64,000 bases of DNA from Rhizobium sp. EC-SD404 (GTDB lineage Bacteria > Pseudomonadota > Alphaproteobacteria > Rhizobiales > Rhizobiaceae). How positions within the stretch are numbered: the stretch's first letter is position 1; each line of letters starts with the position of its first letter. Positions 17,000 to 26,210 of this stretch are shown one piece after another. Made by a program: the position numbers and the translations under genes. The stretch is taken from NCBI RefSeq assembly GCF_902498825.1, contig NZ_LR701459.1, positions 3,228,563 through 3,292,562 of the forward strand, written 5' to 3'. Below the pieces are notes generated by a model. The model worked only from the letters and a program-made list of their open reading frames with translations. It was not told where the DNA came from and did no database searches.

Positions 17000-18940
17000 A
17001 TGGCAGAGGATCTGTTGCTAAAGGAATTCGCCCATTCAGACGAAGCTGATGGAACGGTGCTCTTCGCCGATGCGTTCGATACCGACATTGAGGCTCTGCT
17101 GTTGGTTCGCCCCGAGGCCAATCGGATCGTACGAGCGAATGCGGCTGCGGTACGCCTATTCGAACGGCCGTTGGATGTGTTGCGCGAGACGCGCGTTACG
17201 GCACTCTACGAGGATGCGATCGGCGCATTGCATGTCCTGACGGAAGAGGCGCTGGAACGCGGGCATGCCTATAGCCGCGACATTGCCATTCCGCGGGCAA
17301 AGGGTGAGCCGCTGGAAGTGGAACACAGCGCGCTCGCACTCAAGACCGCCGGCGAATTCCATATCCTCATCCGCATCAGCGATCTGGACGCAAGACGGCG
17401 GCGCTCGATCGACGAAGAGGCCAACAACTACCATCGCCAGGGATTGGAGGAATGGCGCCGCGCCGAGCGCTTCTTCCGTGAGATCGAACGGGAAAATCAG
17501 CTCATTCTGGCGGCAGCGGGAGAAGGCATCTACGGCGTGAACGCCGATGGCGTGACGACGTTCGTCAACCCGGCCGCCGAGGCGATGCTCGGCTACAGCG
17601 CGACCGAACTCGTCGGTCACGACATGCACAGCATGGTGCACTACAAGCATCCGGACGGCAGCCACTACCATTCGTCCGACTGCCCGATCTACAAGGCGTT
17701 TCGCCAGGGCACGATCAACACGGTGGACGACGAGGTCTTCTGGCACAAGGACGGCCATCCCGTGCGCGTCGAATACACCTCGACGCCGATCAGCGACAAC
17801 GGCGCGCATGTGGGCGCGGTGATCGTCTTTCGCGATATCTCCGAGCGCAAGCGCAACGAAGAGAAGCTTCGGTCTGCTTTGGAAGAGAATGCCCGCCTGC
17901 GCGAGCGGCTCGAAATGGAAAATGCCTATCTGCAAGAGGAAATCCTCACCCAGGCGAACCATTACGACATCATCGGCAACACCGGTCCCATCCACAAAAT
18001 CCTGCAGCAGATCGATCTGGTCGCGCCGACCGATGCCAATGTGCTAATCACCGGCGAGAGCGGGACGGGCAAAGAGCTCGTCGCGCGCGCGATCCATCAG
18101 GCCTCCAGGCGCCGCGACCGGCCCTTGATCCGCGTCAATTGCGCAGCGATCCCCCGCGAGCTTTTCGAAAGCGAATTCTTCGGCCACGTCAAAGGCGCCT
18201 TCACCGGTGCGGTCCGCGACCGCATCGGCCGCTTCGAGTTGGCAGATGGGGGGACGATCTTCCTGGACGAGGTGGGAGAAATTCCGCTCGACCTTCAATC
18301 GAAGCTTTTGCGGGTCCTGCAGGATCGGCGCTTCGAGCGGATCGGCGAAGAAAAGACACGCGAGGTGGACATCCGGTTGATCGCCGCGACCAACCGCGAT
18401 CTCAAGTCGGAAGCTGGCAAAGGGCGGTTCCGGGAAGATCTGTATTTCCGCCTCAACGTCTTCCCCATCGAATGCCTGCCGTTGCGCGCCCGGCGGGAGG
18501 ACATCCCGTTGCTCGCCCAGCATTTCCTGAAGATCGTGTGCGCCCGGCTCAACATCGATGAGCCGCTGATGACGCGGGCGAATATTGCCGAACTCAAAAG
18601 CTATTCATGGCCCGGTAACGCCCGCGAATTGCAGAACATCATCGAGCGCGCCGCCATTCTCGCGCGCAACGGACGGATGGAATTTCACCTTCAGGGTCAG
18701 GCGGAAAGGCCCGTCGAGGAACGCCGTCAGACCCCGGTGAAAGACGCCAAGGTCGATGCCGCCGGTCCGATCCTCACGGCTCTCGAAATGCGGAACTTCG
18801 AGGCGGCGAATATTCAACGGGCACTCGAAGGTGCGCATGGTCGCGTTTCCGGCAAGGACGGCGCGGCCGCCCTGCTCGGGATGAAACCGACCACGCTCTA
18901 TTCCAAGATCAAGGCGCTTGGTCTCGACCGCGAGAACTGA
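17000..18940 (+). CDS. Sigma-54-dependent enhancer-binding regulator with two PAS-like sensor domains (likely NitA-type)
   Basis: A bacterial enhancer-binding protein of about 646 residues. Sensor region: a PAS-like segment near residues 30-130, then a canonical PAS domain around 165-275 ([20 protein letters not shown]; the loop has [15 protein letters not shown], a His/Cys-rich stretch that could bind metal or ligand), and a coiled coil. The AAA+ domain has Walker A GESGTGKE (352-359), GAFTGA (399-404), Walker [12 protein letters not shown] and the [10 protein letters not shown] signature. The C-terminal Fis-type HTH ends [15 protein letters not shown]. The ATG at 17000 follows GGAG; a GTG six bases earlier is possible. 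It lies between two sigma-54 operons and probably controls both. Confidence 0.92.
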   Translation: MAEDLLLKEFAHSDEADGTVLFADAFDTDIEALLLVRPEANRIVRANAAAVRLFERPLDVLRETRVTALYEDAIGALHVLTEEALERGHAYSRDIAIPRAKGEPLEVEHSALALKTAGEFHILIRISDLDARRRRSIDEEANNYHRQGLEEWRRAERFFREIERENQLILAAAGEGIYGVNADGVTTFVNPAAEAMLGYSATELVGHDMHSMVHYKHPDGSHYHSSDCPIYKAFRQGTINTVDDEVFWHKDGHPVRVEYTSTPISDNGAHVGAVIVFRDISERKRNEEKLRSALEENARLRERLEMENAYLQEEILTQANHYDIIGNTGPIHKILQQIDLVAPTDANVLITGESGTGKELVARAIHQASRRRDRPLIRVNCAAIPRELFESEFFGHVKGAFTGAVRDRIGRFELADGGTIFLDEVGEIPLDLQSKLLRVLQDRRFERIGEEKTREVDIRLIAATNRDLKSEAGKGRFREDLYFRLNVFPIECLPLRARREDIPLLAQHFLKIVCARLNIDEPLMTRANIAELKSYSWPGNARELQNIIERAAILARNGRMEFHLQGQAERPVEERRQTPVKDAKVDAAGPILTALEMRNFEAANIQRALEGAHGRVSGKDGAAALLGMKPTTLYSKIKALGLDREN

Positions 18941-18943
18941 TCT

Positions 18944-20218
18944 TCAGCCGGCAATCGCACGTTTCAATGCCGGAGCAGCCTGGGAGAGATGGTCGCACAG
19001 ATGGCTGACGACGTAGTCGGCATCCTTCGCGACGCTGAGGAACCGACCGGAACCCCATGTCCAGAGCCACGGCAATCCGAGCACATACACGCCGGGGACT
19101 TGGGTCACGCCGCGCCTTTGCATCGGATATCCCGTGCCGTCGAAGATCGGAACTCCGACATAGCCCCAGTCCGGCGTAAAGCCCGTCGCCCACAGGACGT
19201 TCGTGATGCCGGCGGCGTGGAGATCGAGCTCGGTCGTCTCCTCCGCTGGCTCCCAGACGGGCGCGTAGACGGAGGGAGGAGGAGCGTCGATGCTCTTTTC
19301 GGCGATGTGCTTGTCGATCAGGGCATTGATGCCGTTATAGACCCGGTCGGCATCGTCGAGATGGCGCTTCAGGTTCGGCTTGAAATGCATCACCGGGCCA
19401 TCGGCCGCGATGAAACGGCCGTAAAGTTGCATGCCTTCCAGCGCGAATTTTCGCAGGTCGATGTCGCGGCCGCCGTCCCGACCGGTCAGATAGTGATTGG
19501 TGTCGTGCTTCTTCTTGGTCATGCCATCATGGTCGATGGTGATGTCGTATTGGCCGATGTCCGTCAGCCAATCGACCACGTCGCGGCCACGGTAAAAGCG
19601 TGCGCATCTTGGCGCGTTGCCGGTCACCAGATGCACCTTGCGTCCGGCGAGGTGCAGATCCTCGGCGATCTGGGCGCCCGACTGGCCCGAGCCGACAACC
19701 ATCACGGCGCCGTCCGGCAGGCTCTCCGAATTGCGGTAGTCGGCGGTATGGAGTTGGAGGATGTCGCGCGGCAGACGCTCGGCTGCGCGCGGCACGAAGC
19801 GATCGGCATAAAGGCTCGTGGCGAGGATCACGCTGTCGCACGTCATGGTGCCGGCTGCGCTCTCGACGCGGAACCCCGTCGATGTCTGCTCCACGAGCCG
19901 CACCTCGGTGTTCTCGAAAAGCGGCGCGCCGACCTTTTCGACGAAGTGATTGAGATAGGCGAGGATTTCGTCCTTGCGCATGAAGCCGTTCGGATCCGGG
20001 CCGTCATAGGGGTGATCCGGCAGCAGGCACTGATTGTTGGGCGTTACGAGACAGAAGGAATCCCAGCGCTGCTCCCGCCATTTGTGCGCGGCGGTGCGCT
20101 TTTCGAATACCACATGGTCGATGCCGGCCTTCGTGAGGTAATGGCTGGCGGACAATCCCGCCTGACCACCGCCAACGACCACGGCGGAATAATGCTTCGC
20201 CAAAATTGCGGTGCCCAT
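18944..20218 (-). CDS. nitH: MSMEG_0569-type flavin-dependent oxidoreductase (NitH)
   Basis: A flavoprotein monooxygenase-like enzyme, last gene of the Nit1C cluster. Seen: FAD site VVVGGGQAGLSASHYL at the N-terminus, ATG-type motif ILATSLYADRF, NADPH-binding VVGSGQSGAQIAEDL, and ATGFTPDWGY near the C-terminus, as in flavin-containing monooxygenases. The family-specific tail LPWLWTWGSGRFLSVAKDADYV supports the MSMEG_0569 assignment. The ATG at 20218 has AAGG upstream; a GTG at 20233 overlaps the preceding stop. Its stop lies 3 nt from the stop of the convergent sigma-54 regulator. The substrate in cyanide or nitrile metabolism is not established. Confidence 0.88.
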   Translation of the reverse strand: MGTAILAKHYSAVVVGGGQAGLSASHYLTKAGIDHVVFEKRTAAHKWREQRWDSFCLVTPNNQCLLPDHPYDGPDPNGFMRKDEILAYLNHFVEKVGAPLFENTEVRLVEQTSTGFRVESAAGTMTCDSVILATSLYADRFVPRAAERLPRDILQLHTADYRNSESLPDGAVMVVGSGQSGAQIAEDLHLAGRKVHLVTGNAPRCARFYRGRDVVDWLTDIGQYDITIDHDGMTKKKHDTNHYLTGRDGGRDIDLRKFALEGMQLYGRFIAADGPVMHFKPNLKRHLDDADRVYNGINALIDKHIAEKSIDAPPPSVYAPVWEPAEETTELDLHAAGITNVLWATGFTPDWGYVGVPIFDGTGYPMQRRGVTQVPGVYVLGLPWLWTWGSGRFLSVAKDADYVVSHLCDHLSQAAPALKRAIAG

Positions 20219-20229
20219 GGCAAGACCTT

Positions 20230-20514
20230 TCACAGGATGAACCGTTTGACGTGAACGTCGCCGCCCGTAGCGACGAGATCGGCGGCGCGCCGTTCGATGG
20301 CGGAGAGCTGGCCAAGGGCAAGCGAGCAGGAGAATCCGTAGCGCGCCTTGACCCGGTCGCTCGCGATCGTCAGCGCCTCACGGCTGCGCGCGAGAAAATC
20401 GTCGAGTGGATAGGCACGCCCCTCCTCGAAATAATCGCGGATGACGAGCGACGGCGAATAGCAGTCCTGTTCCTGTCCGTCGGGCCAGGCGACGACGAAA
20501 CGCATCTCAGGCAT
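20230..20514 (-). CDS. nitG: MSMEG_0570-type nitrogen starvation response protein (NitG)
   Basis: A 94-residue protein starting MPEMRFVVAWPDGQEQDCYS at 20514. The text SPSLVIRDYFEEGRAYPLDDFLARSREAL is characteristic of the small protein found in all Nit1C/MSMEG_0570 clusters. Its biochemical role is unknown. It overlaps the end of the glycosyltransferase gene by 8 nt and is followed by nitH, consistent with tight translational coupling. Confidence 0.88.
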   Translation of the reverse strand: MPEMRFVVAWPDGQEQDCYSPSLVIRDYFEEGRAYPLDDFLARSREALTIASDRVKARYGFSCSLALGQLSAIERRAADLVATGGDVHVKRFIL

Positions 20515-21673
20515 CGAGCAACTCCTTTGAGGCGCTGACAGCGAAATAGGTGGGCAGATGGGCCGTGGCGACGCGCTGCCAATCATGAGCGGCCGCGACG
20601 TCGGAACCCGCGGTGACAAGCTTCGACGAGACGCCGGGCTGAAGGACGCGGCGCATGGCATCGGCGATCGAAGCCGGATCGTGCGGGTCGCACCAGCAGG
20701 CGGCATCGTGCGGCACATATTCGGTGAAGGGCGGGATGTCGGACAGCACCACCGGCAACCCGCTCGCCATCGCTTCCAGCACGACGAGACCGAACCCTTC
20801 CTTGACCGATGCGAAGACGAGCGCATCTGCCAGCCGGAACAGCGCCGGCATGTCTCGGTCCGGTACGGCGCCGATCAGATGGACGTTTCGCGCCTCAGTC
20901 TCCGGCAATCGCGCCAGCGTCTCTGCGAAGCGAGCCTGATAGGCCGCATGATCGAGAAGCGAGACGCCGCCGGCGATGACGAGTTGCGCCGATGGCTCGG
21001 TCTTCGCCATCGCGGAGAAAGCCTCTAGAATGGCCAAGGTATTCTTGCGCGCCTCGACGCCACCGACCGCGAGGAAGATCGGCCCTGCCCCAAGATCGAG
21101 CCGTTCGGCAAGCGGACCGTCGCTCGCGTCAAACGTCGGGGAGAAGCGGCCGCGATCAACGCCGTTGCCGACAGTCACGGCGTCACGGCCGAGCGTTGCG
21201 AAATGCTTCGACCAGTGGTCGCTGACGGTGAAGAGCGCATCGGCCGCATCGATCGAACGGGCCTGCAGCACCATCAGCCTCGGATCCGCGAAACTGTCGA
21301 GATGATGGACTGTGCGCGCAAAGCGCTTGATCCGCCCGCGCTGCTTCAGAGTTGCAAGCGCGTTGCCCGAAATGCCGTCATGGGCATGGAACACGTCGAA
21401 GTCGCGAAGGTCGCGGCTCTCCAGAAAGGCGATGTAGTCGCCGATGCGCTGCTCCACCATCGCCGTCATGCCCGCCGCTGCAGGCGCAACTTCAAAGGCC
21501 TCGGCCTTGATCGTCGGCGCGCGAAAGAACCCCTTCCCGGATGCATCGGGCGCGAAGAGCGTCACGTCGTAACCGAGATCGCCGAGCGCTTCTGCAACCT
21601 GCATCGCATGGACGACGCCGCCGCGCGGGTTGGTGGAGTGTGCCAGCATCGCGATGCGCAGCTTGCCCGTCAT
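20507..21673 (-). CDS. MSMEG_0565-type glycosyltransferase of the Nit1C cluster
   Basis: A 388-residue GT-B fold, family 4 glycosyltransferase. N-terminal: MTGKLRIAMLAHSTNPRGGVVHAMQVAEAL. C-terminal donor domain: AVGGVEARKNTLAILEAF, and KEGFGLVVLEAMASGLPVVLSDIPPF, the conserved E-x7-E of GT4 enzymes. It is present in actinobacterial and proteobacterial Nit1C clusters but not needed for a plain nitrilase pathway, so a sugar conjugate or specialised metabolite may be involved. The start overlaps the nitF stop (ATGA). Confidence 0.88.
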   Translation of the reverse strand: MTGKLRIAMLAHSTNPRGGVVHAMQVAEALGDLGYDVTLFAPDASGKGFFRAPTIKAEAFEVAPAAAGMTAMVEQRIGDYIAFLESRDLRDFDVFHAHDGISGNALATLKQRGRIKRFARTVHHLDSFADPRLMVLQARSIDAADALFTVSDHWSKHFATLGRDAVTVGNGVDRGRFSPTFDASDGPLAERLDLGAGPIFLAVGGVEARKNTLAILEAFSAMAKTEPSAQLVIAGGVSLLDHAAYQARFAETLARLPETEARNVHLIGAVPDRDMPALFRLADALVFASVKEGFGLVVLEAMASGLPVVLSDIPPFTEYVPHDAACWCDPHDPASIADAMRRVLQPGVSSKLVTAGSDVAAAHDWQRVATAHLPTYFAVSASKELLDA

Positions 21674-22641
21674 GCCGGTGCACCGAGGCCGAGTTGCATC
21701 AGAGGTTCATCGCTCAGGTCGCGGACAAGCGCGGTCGCGCCCGCCATCGAGACCCGCACCGAGTTGCCGGTCGTGATCGTGCCGATCACTGCAGCGCTGA
21801 TGTCCCGCTCCTCGAACAGGTCGATGACCGCGTCACATGCCTTGTCCGGAACTGACAGAATGAACCCGAAGCTCGGAAAGGTCGCGAGCCAGCGCGACAG
21901 CGCCACGCCCGAAGGAACCGGGATCGCGCAGAGATCGATGTCGATGCCGACCCGCGAACATTCGGCCAGCATGATTGCGGTGCCGATAATCCCGCCCTGG
22001 CTGATATCCTTGGCCGACTTTGCCAGACCGCCTTCGGCGATCTCGGGCAAGAGGGTGTAGTCGCCGCGCAAGCGGTCCGGCGGTGCATCCGTCGCGGCTT
22101 CCCAATTGTTGAAGGGTTCGCGGTAGCGGCCGCGGTGGTCGATGGCCGCGATCAGCCGCTCGCCCGGTTGCGCATCGAAGCTCGTCAGAAGCTGCTTTGC
22201 GCGCCCGAGGATCGCGACGGACAACTGGCCTCGGTCGGTCTTGAGGTTGGTATGGCCCCCGACGATCGGAATGCCGAAACGGTCGGACGCCTGCTTCAGA
22301 CCTTCGAGCACAGGAGACGCATTCTCCACGCCCTCGGCCCACACGGCATCGACGATGGCTATCGGGCGACCGCCCATGGCGGCGATATCCGACAAATTGA
22401 CCATCACGCCGCACCAGCCGGCAAACCAGGGATCGGCTGCCACGAACTCGTTCATGAACCCTTCGATGGCGAAGAGCAGATAGCCTTCACCATCGGGCAA
22501 GGCCGCGCAGTCGTCGCCGACGGGAACCGCCTGGCCGCGCAGATCGAGTGCCCGCGCTGCGACTGAAATGTCGCGCTTGGCGCCGATGCCCGAACTGGCA
22601 CGCAGCATCGCCACGATGGCCTCGAACGCATCGCCGGTCAT
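21670..22641 (-). CDS. nitF: Sll0787-type AIR-synthase-like (PurM fold) protein (NitF)
   Basis: A 323-residue PurM/ThiL-like protein starting MTGDAFEAIVAMLRASSGIG at 22641. Hallmarks are the ATP-binding VGDDCAALP, VNLSDIAAMGGRPIAIVDAVWAEG, a family segment IVGGHTNLKTDRGQLSVAILG, and AKDISQGGIIGTAIMLAE. AIR-synthase-like enzymes use ATP to activate an amide or carboxyl oxygen. This clade occurs in Nit1C clusters with the nitrilase, and its substrate is unknown. It starts 2 nt after the nitE stop. Confidence 0.9.
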   Translation of the reverse strand: MTGDAFEAIVAMLRASSGIGAKRDISVAARALDLRGQAVPVGDDCAALPDGEGYLLFAIEGFMNEFVAADPWFAGWCGVMVNLSDIAAMGGRPIAIVDAVWAEGVENASPVLEGLKQASDRFGIPIVGGHTNLKTDRGQLSVAILGRAKQLLTSFDAQPGERLIAAIDHRGRYREPFNNWEAATDAPPDRLRGDYTLLPEIAEGGLAKSAKDISQGGIIGTAIMLAECSRVGIDIDLCAIPVPSGVALSRWLATFPSFGFILSVPDKACDAVIDLFEERDISAAVIGTITTGNSVRVSMAGATALVRDLSDEPLMQLGLGAPA

Positions 22642-22643
22642 GG

Positions 22644-23186
22644 TTACGCAGCCTTGCGCAGGAGTGCGTGAAACCCCGCTTCGGGTGACGAACAGGGCGG
22701 GTAATGGGCAAGGTCCGCCTGCATGCGCAGATGCGGCTTGCCGTGCAGGTCCACCACCTCCAGCGACTCCCAATGCATGCGCCGGAACAGTTCCTCGTTC
22801 TGCACCTGCACATGGGCGAGAAAAGTGTGACATCCCATCGCGTGGGCGGAAGAGACCGCAAGCCGGATCAGCGTTGCTCCGAGCGCCCCGACCCTGCGAT
22901 AGTCGGCATGGACCGCGAGGCGCGAGCCCCACCACAGGCCGGGCTCTTCCTCGTGAATGCGCACCGTGCCGACGACATCGTCGGCCACCACGCCCAACAT
23001 CGACAGGGCAACGATCGGAATCGCACGCGCGTCGATCGCATCGCGATCATCACCCGCGAAGATGCCTTGTTCCTCGCAGAAAACGCGCCGTCTGAGATCG
23101 TGCGCGCGTTCCCGTTCCCAGGTGCAGGTCGCGAACTTCACCTGGTATTCGGCAGCCCGAAAAGCATGGATCGGTTCGAACATCAT
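22644..23186 (-). CDS. nitE: MSMEG_0567/Sll0786-type GNAT N-acetyltransferase (NitE)
   Basis: A 180-residue GNAT protein. Seen: RRRVFCEEQGIFAGDDRDAID near the N-terminus, the acyl-CoA loop RLAVHADYRRVGALGATLIRLAVSSAHAMG (motif A region) and a conserved C-terminal FRRMHWESLEVVDLHGKPH. This is the nitrogen-starvation acetyltransferase of Nit1C clusters, with unknown acceptor. In some genomes it is fused to the AIR-synthase partner; here the two are separate but adjacent. The ATG overlaps the stop of the radical SAM gene. Confidence 0.88.
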   Translation of the reverse strand: MMFEPIHAFRAAEYQVKFATCTWERERAHDLRRRVFCEEQGIFAGDDRDAIDARAIPIVALSMLGVVADDVVGTVRIHEEEPGLWWGSRLAVHADYRRVGALGATLIRLAVSSAHAMGCHTFLAHVQVQNEELFRRMHWESLEVVDLHGKPHLRMQADLAHYPPCSSPEAGFHALLRKAA

Positions 23187-24313
23187 GCTGTCAGCTTCCG
23201 CTCATAGGTGGACAGTGCCGAGCAGGCGCCGCACTTGCCACACCCCGCCTTGATGTCGGTGGATTTCAGGCCGGCAGCCACGAGCATTCCCGAAAGCGGC
23301 TTCAGGATCTGGTGCATGAACTCGGGCGCCGGCGACGGGTGGCTCTCGAGCGGCGTGCCGGAAATCGGCACAAAGGGCACGACGAAGGGATAGACGCCGA
23401 TTGCGACGAGCCTTTCGCTGATATCGAGGATCGCTTCCCGCGTGTCTCCGAGACCGGCGAGGATATAGGTCGATACCTGTCCCCGCCCGAACACCTCGAC
23501 GGCGGCCTCGAATGCGCTCATGTATTTCGAGATCGGAACCTGCGCCTTTCCAGGCATGATCCGGGCGCGCACCTCGGGCGTCACGGCCTCGAGATGCATG
23601 CCCAGCGCATCGATGCCGGCATCGCGCATGCGCCCAAACCAGGCATCGTCTTCCGGCGGCTCACACTGTCCTTGGATCGGCAGGTCGACCGCGGCCTTGA
23701 TCGCGGCGGCACTTTCAGCGAGCACCGCCGCGCCACGGTCGTCGCCCTTCGGCGTGCCGGTGGTCATGACCATGTGCTTGACGCCATCGAGCTCGACGGC
23801 GGCCTTGGCGACTTCTGCCAGTTGGCCAGGCGTCTTGTGGGCGATCGTTCGGCCCGCGGCCAGCGACTGGCCGATGGCGCAGAACTGGCAGGTCTTCGTG
23901 CGGCTCTGGTAGCGAATGCAGGTCTGCAGCACGGTGGTCGCGAGAACGTCGCGGCCATGCAGCACGGCGATCTGCGAATAGGGGATTCCGTCGGCCGTGC
24001 TCAGATCGTAAAATCGCGGCCGAAGCGGAAAACTGACCTCACCCAGGACCTTGCCGTCCCGGCTGATGCGGCTCTTGCCGGCCTCGTCCGGCTTCTCGAC
24101 GAGATAGGGACTTTCAAAGGCCGGCGCGGTATGCACCGGCACCATCACCGTCATGCCGTCGATCGTCAGCGCCTTGTGGTCGGAAGGACCGGCACCCCCC
24201 CGGCGGCTTTCGTGGCCGGCCTTCGGATCGACGAGCCTAGCGCCGTAGGATTGCAACTCGTTGATCAGCGTTTCGGTCGTCTGGGATCGCTGCAGCGTAT
24301 CCATCAGGCTCAC
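23183..24313 (-). CDS. nitD: MSMEG_0568-type radical SAM protein (NitD)
   Basis: A 376-residue radical S-adenosylmethionine enzyme. The cluster-binding cysteines are in [20 protein letters not shown], spaced C-x9-C-x2-C rather than the standard C-x3-C-x2-C, a feature I believe typical of this family. An extra C-terminal set, [12 protein letters not shown], could hold an auxiliary cluster. The central barrel carries [19 protein letters not shown] and [27 protein letters not shown]. The listed ATG overlaps nitC by 77 nt; ATG at 24304 is an alternative. Likely partner of the nitrilase in cyanide assimilation. Confidence 0.88.
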   Translation of the reverse strand: MSLMDTLQRSQTTETLINELQSYGARLVDPKAGHESRRGGAGPSDHKALTIDGMTVMVPVHTAPAFESPYLVEKPDEAGKSRISRDGKVLGEVSFPLRPRFYDLSTADGIPYSQIAVLHGRDVLATTVLQTCIRYQSRTKTCQFCAIGQSLAAGRTIAHKTPGQLAEVAKAAVELDGVKHMVMTTGTPKGDDRGAAVLAESAAAIKAAVDLPIQGQCEPPEDDAWFGRMRDAGIDALGMHLEAVTPEVRARIMPGKAQVPISKYMSAFEAAVEVFGRGQVSTYILAGLGDTREAILDISERLVAIGVYPFVVPFVPISGTPLESHPSPAPEFMHQILKPLSGMLVAAGLKSTDIKAGCGKCGACSALSTYERKLTA

Positions 24314-25274
24314 TCCCGGTTTTCTCGGAGGGATGTTCGGCGAAGGTGCGTGTCACCATCGGCGCGGTCGGGCGGTCGTCGAGTACGAGCGACAGCAGTT
24401 CCGGCCGGGCGTAATGGCCAACCGAATCCATCATGCGCTTGCGCTTGGTGATGAGGCTCATATCGAGATCGGCGACGAGAAGCCCCTCGCCTTCGGTGAT
24501 CGGTGGTGCGAGATGCTTGCCTTCCGGCGAGATGATCGCCGTCATGCATCCGCCGCGCAGCGTGTTCTGCAGCGTCTCGTCTGGCGTGATCGAGCGGATC
24601 TGCTCATCGGTCAGCCAGCCGGTCGCGTTGACGACGAAACATCCGCTTTCCAGCGCGTGATGGCGAATGGTCACTTCCATCTGCTCGGCGAAGATCGGCC
24701 CGACCATGGAGCCGGGAAACTGCGCGACGTGGATGTCTTCGTGCTGCGCCATCAGCGCATAGCGGGCAAGCGGGTTGTAATGCTCCCAACAGGCAAGCGC
24801 GCCGACCCTTCCGACCGCGCTTTCGACGACCTTGAGGCCCGAACCGTCGCCTTGGCCCCAGATCATGCGCTCATGGAATGTCGGCGTGATCTTGCGGCGC
24901 TTGAGGATCAGAGACCCATCGGCGTCGAACAGAAGCTGGGTGTTGTAGAGCGAGCCGTGATCGCGCTCGTTGACGCCGAGCGCGATCACCATTCCGGCCT
25001 CTCGGGCGGCAGCCGCGACGGCCCGCGTGGCGTCCGAAGGGACGGCGACGGCTTCCTCATAAAGCCGCAGATGTTCTTTGCCGGACAGAACGGGCGGAAG
25101 CACGAAGGAGAAATAAGGGTACCAGGGGACGAAGGTCTCCGGGAAAACAATCAACTTGACGCCCTGCGTGGCAGCAGTGCGGATCGTCTCCAGCACCTTC
25201 GCGAGCGTCTTTTCCCGCGACGCGAGATCAGGCGCGATCTGGGCGGCGGCAACTTTTACAACCGACTTGTTCAC
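24237..25274 (-). CDS. nitC: Nitrilase of the Nit6803/NitC family
   Basis: A 345-residue nitrilase-superfamily enzyme with the catalytic Glu46 (FPETFVP), Lys128 (KRRKITPT) and Cys162 (ACWEHYNP). The Nit6803 branch hydrolyses nitriles to acid plus ammonia. NitC of the same type is required for growth on cyanide in pseudomonads carrying a nit1C cluster (established in that literature). The last ~35 residues are charged and extend past the conserved fold, and their codons overlap the start of nitD. Second gene of a sigma-54 operon. Confidence 0.94.
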   Translation of the reverse strand: MNKSVVKVAAAQIAPDLASREKTLAKVLETIRTAATQGVKLIVFPETFVPWYPYFSFVLPPVLSGKEHLRLYEEAVAVPSDATRAVAAAAREAGMVIALGVNERDHGSLYNTQLLFDADGSLILKRRKITPTFHERMIWGQGDGSGLKVVESAVGRVGALACWEHYNPLARYALMAQHEDIHVAQFPGSMVGPIFAEQMEVTIRHHALESGCFVVNATGWLTDEQIRSITPDETLQNTLRGGCMTAIISPEGKHLAPPITEGEGLLVADLDMSLITKRKRMMDSVGHYARPELLSLVLDDRPTAPMVTRTFAEHPSEKTGSEPDGYAAAIPDDRNADQRVAILRR

Positions 25275-25341
25275 GCGCGCTATCTCCGCTTGATCGAATG
25301 GGCGTCGGACGCAGGCGCAGAAACCGCGTCCGACATGGCCA

Positions 25342-25824
25342 TCACAGCGTCCAGGTATCCAGGATGAAGGCGTTGTCGCGCCGGTGGATCAGGATCAGGT
25401 CGAGCACGTCGAGCGGGCTGATGGGCTTGATCCCGGGGATCAGCGAGGGTTCGCCGTGCCCGTAGAGCGCCTGAAGGGCGAAACGGCAGGCATAGACGCT
25501 GCCGCCTTCTTCCATGAAGCCCTTGATCTGATTGTTGAAGTTCAGGTGGCCAGGGAAGGCCTCGTCGCCGAGTTTCGGAAAGCCGCGCTGGACGCCGAGC
25601 GTCACGCCGGGGCCATAGAGCAGAACCGACGTCTCGAAACCCTTTCGCTTCAGGCGCTTGGCTTGCAGCAGATTGACGAGACCGATCGAGCCCTCGAAGG
25701 CGACCGTGTGGAACGTGATCAGCGCTTTCTCACCCGGTTGCGCCTGAACGTCTTCGAAGACCTTCTCTTCGTAATCGACCAGAAAGTCTCCGGTTTCATG
25801 GGCGGGCTTTGTGACTGCAGGCAT
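25342..25824 (-). CDS. nitB: MSMEG_0572/Sll0783-type nitrogen starvation response protein (NitB)
   Basis: A 160-residue protein starting [20 protein letters not shown]. The text [44 protein letters not shown] is characteristic of the first protein in Nit1C clusters; the fold looks DsrE-like, with a conserved Cys in [15 protein letters not shown]. Its function is unknown. In Synechocystis the Sll0783 homologue responds to nitrogen starvation. It is the first gene behind the sigma-54 promoter at 25880, with a leader of about 45 nt. Confidence 0.9.
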   Translation of the reverse strand: MPAVTKPAHETGDFLVDYEEKVFEDVQAQPGEKALITFHTVAFEGSIGLVNLLQAKRLKRKGFETSVLLYGPGVTLGVQRGFPKLGDEAFPGHLNFNNQIKGFMEEGGSVYACRFALQALYGHGEPSLIPGIKPISPLDVLDLILIHRRDNAFILDTWTL

Positions 25825-25879
25825 CCGACGCTCCTGTGCTTTGACGACGTGCTCCCCCTCATGGGGCCAGCTTCAGTCT

Positions 25880-25895
25880 TGCAACGCCCGTGCCA
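25880..25895 (-). promoter_or_regulatory. Sigma-54 promoter of the nit (Nit1C) operon
   Basis: On the minus strand: TGGCAC-GGGCG-TTGCA, matching the full -24/-12 consensus with correct spacing, about 55 nt upstream of the nitB start. It closely resembles the cyn operon promoter (TGGCAC-GGCCA-TTGCT). Confidence 0.92.
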
Positions 25896-26151
25896 GATGC
25901 CGATCCAGTCAAATCCGACTAATCCTTGTGCAATTCCATTCAATTTACCAGTCAATCGCGCGACGTCGGGAGGTTTGCGCTTTCAGCGAGATCAGAGGTG
26001 TTGCTCAATCGATGACCGCCCTGCCCGATCTCTGATCCCGTCAATGTCCATTCGCCCAGGCTTTTAGAGAGTCGCTCGACATTTGATGAGAGGCCCGGCG
26101 GTGAGGCACCCGACACAGCCTGATTATCTTCACACGCAGAGCTGAACGGCG

Positions 26152-26180
26152 GTGACAAATATTGATCGGATCACTATACA
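26152..26180 (+). promoter_or_regulatory. Sigma-70 promoter of the MocR gene with embedded palindrome
   Basis: GTGACA (26152-26157), 17 nt, TATACA (26175-26180), 31 nt before the start codon. The spacer contains TGATC-G-GATCA (26163-26173), a perfect 11-bp palindrome well placed for repression. Confidence 0.65.
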
Positions 26181-26210
26181 GTCAATTCATCCATCAAAGC
26201 GGGGCGAGCG

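Larger units (their letters stand above)
25825..26210. other. Divergent regulatory region between nitB and the MocR gene
   Basis: This 386-nt region carries no gene. It holds the sigma-54 promoter of the nit operon (25880-25895), a long-range inverted repeat GATCAGAG (25990-25997) / CTCTGATC (26030-26037), three CAGTCAA direct repeats (25906, 25949, 26179) and the MocR promoter (26152-26180). Confidence 0.7.
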
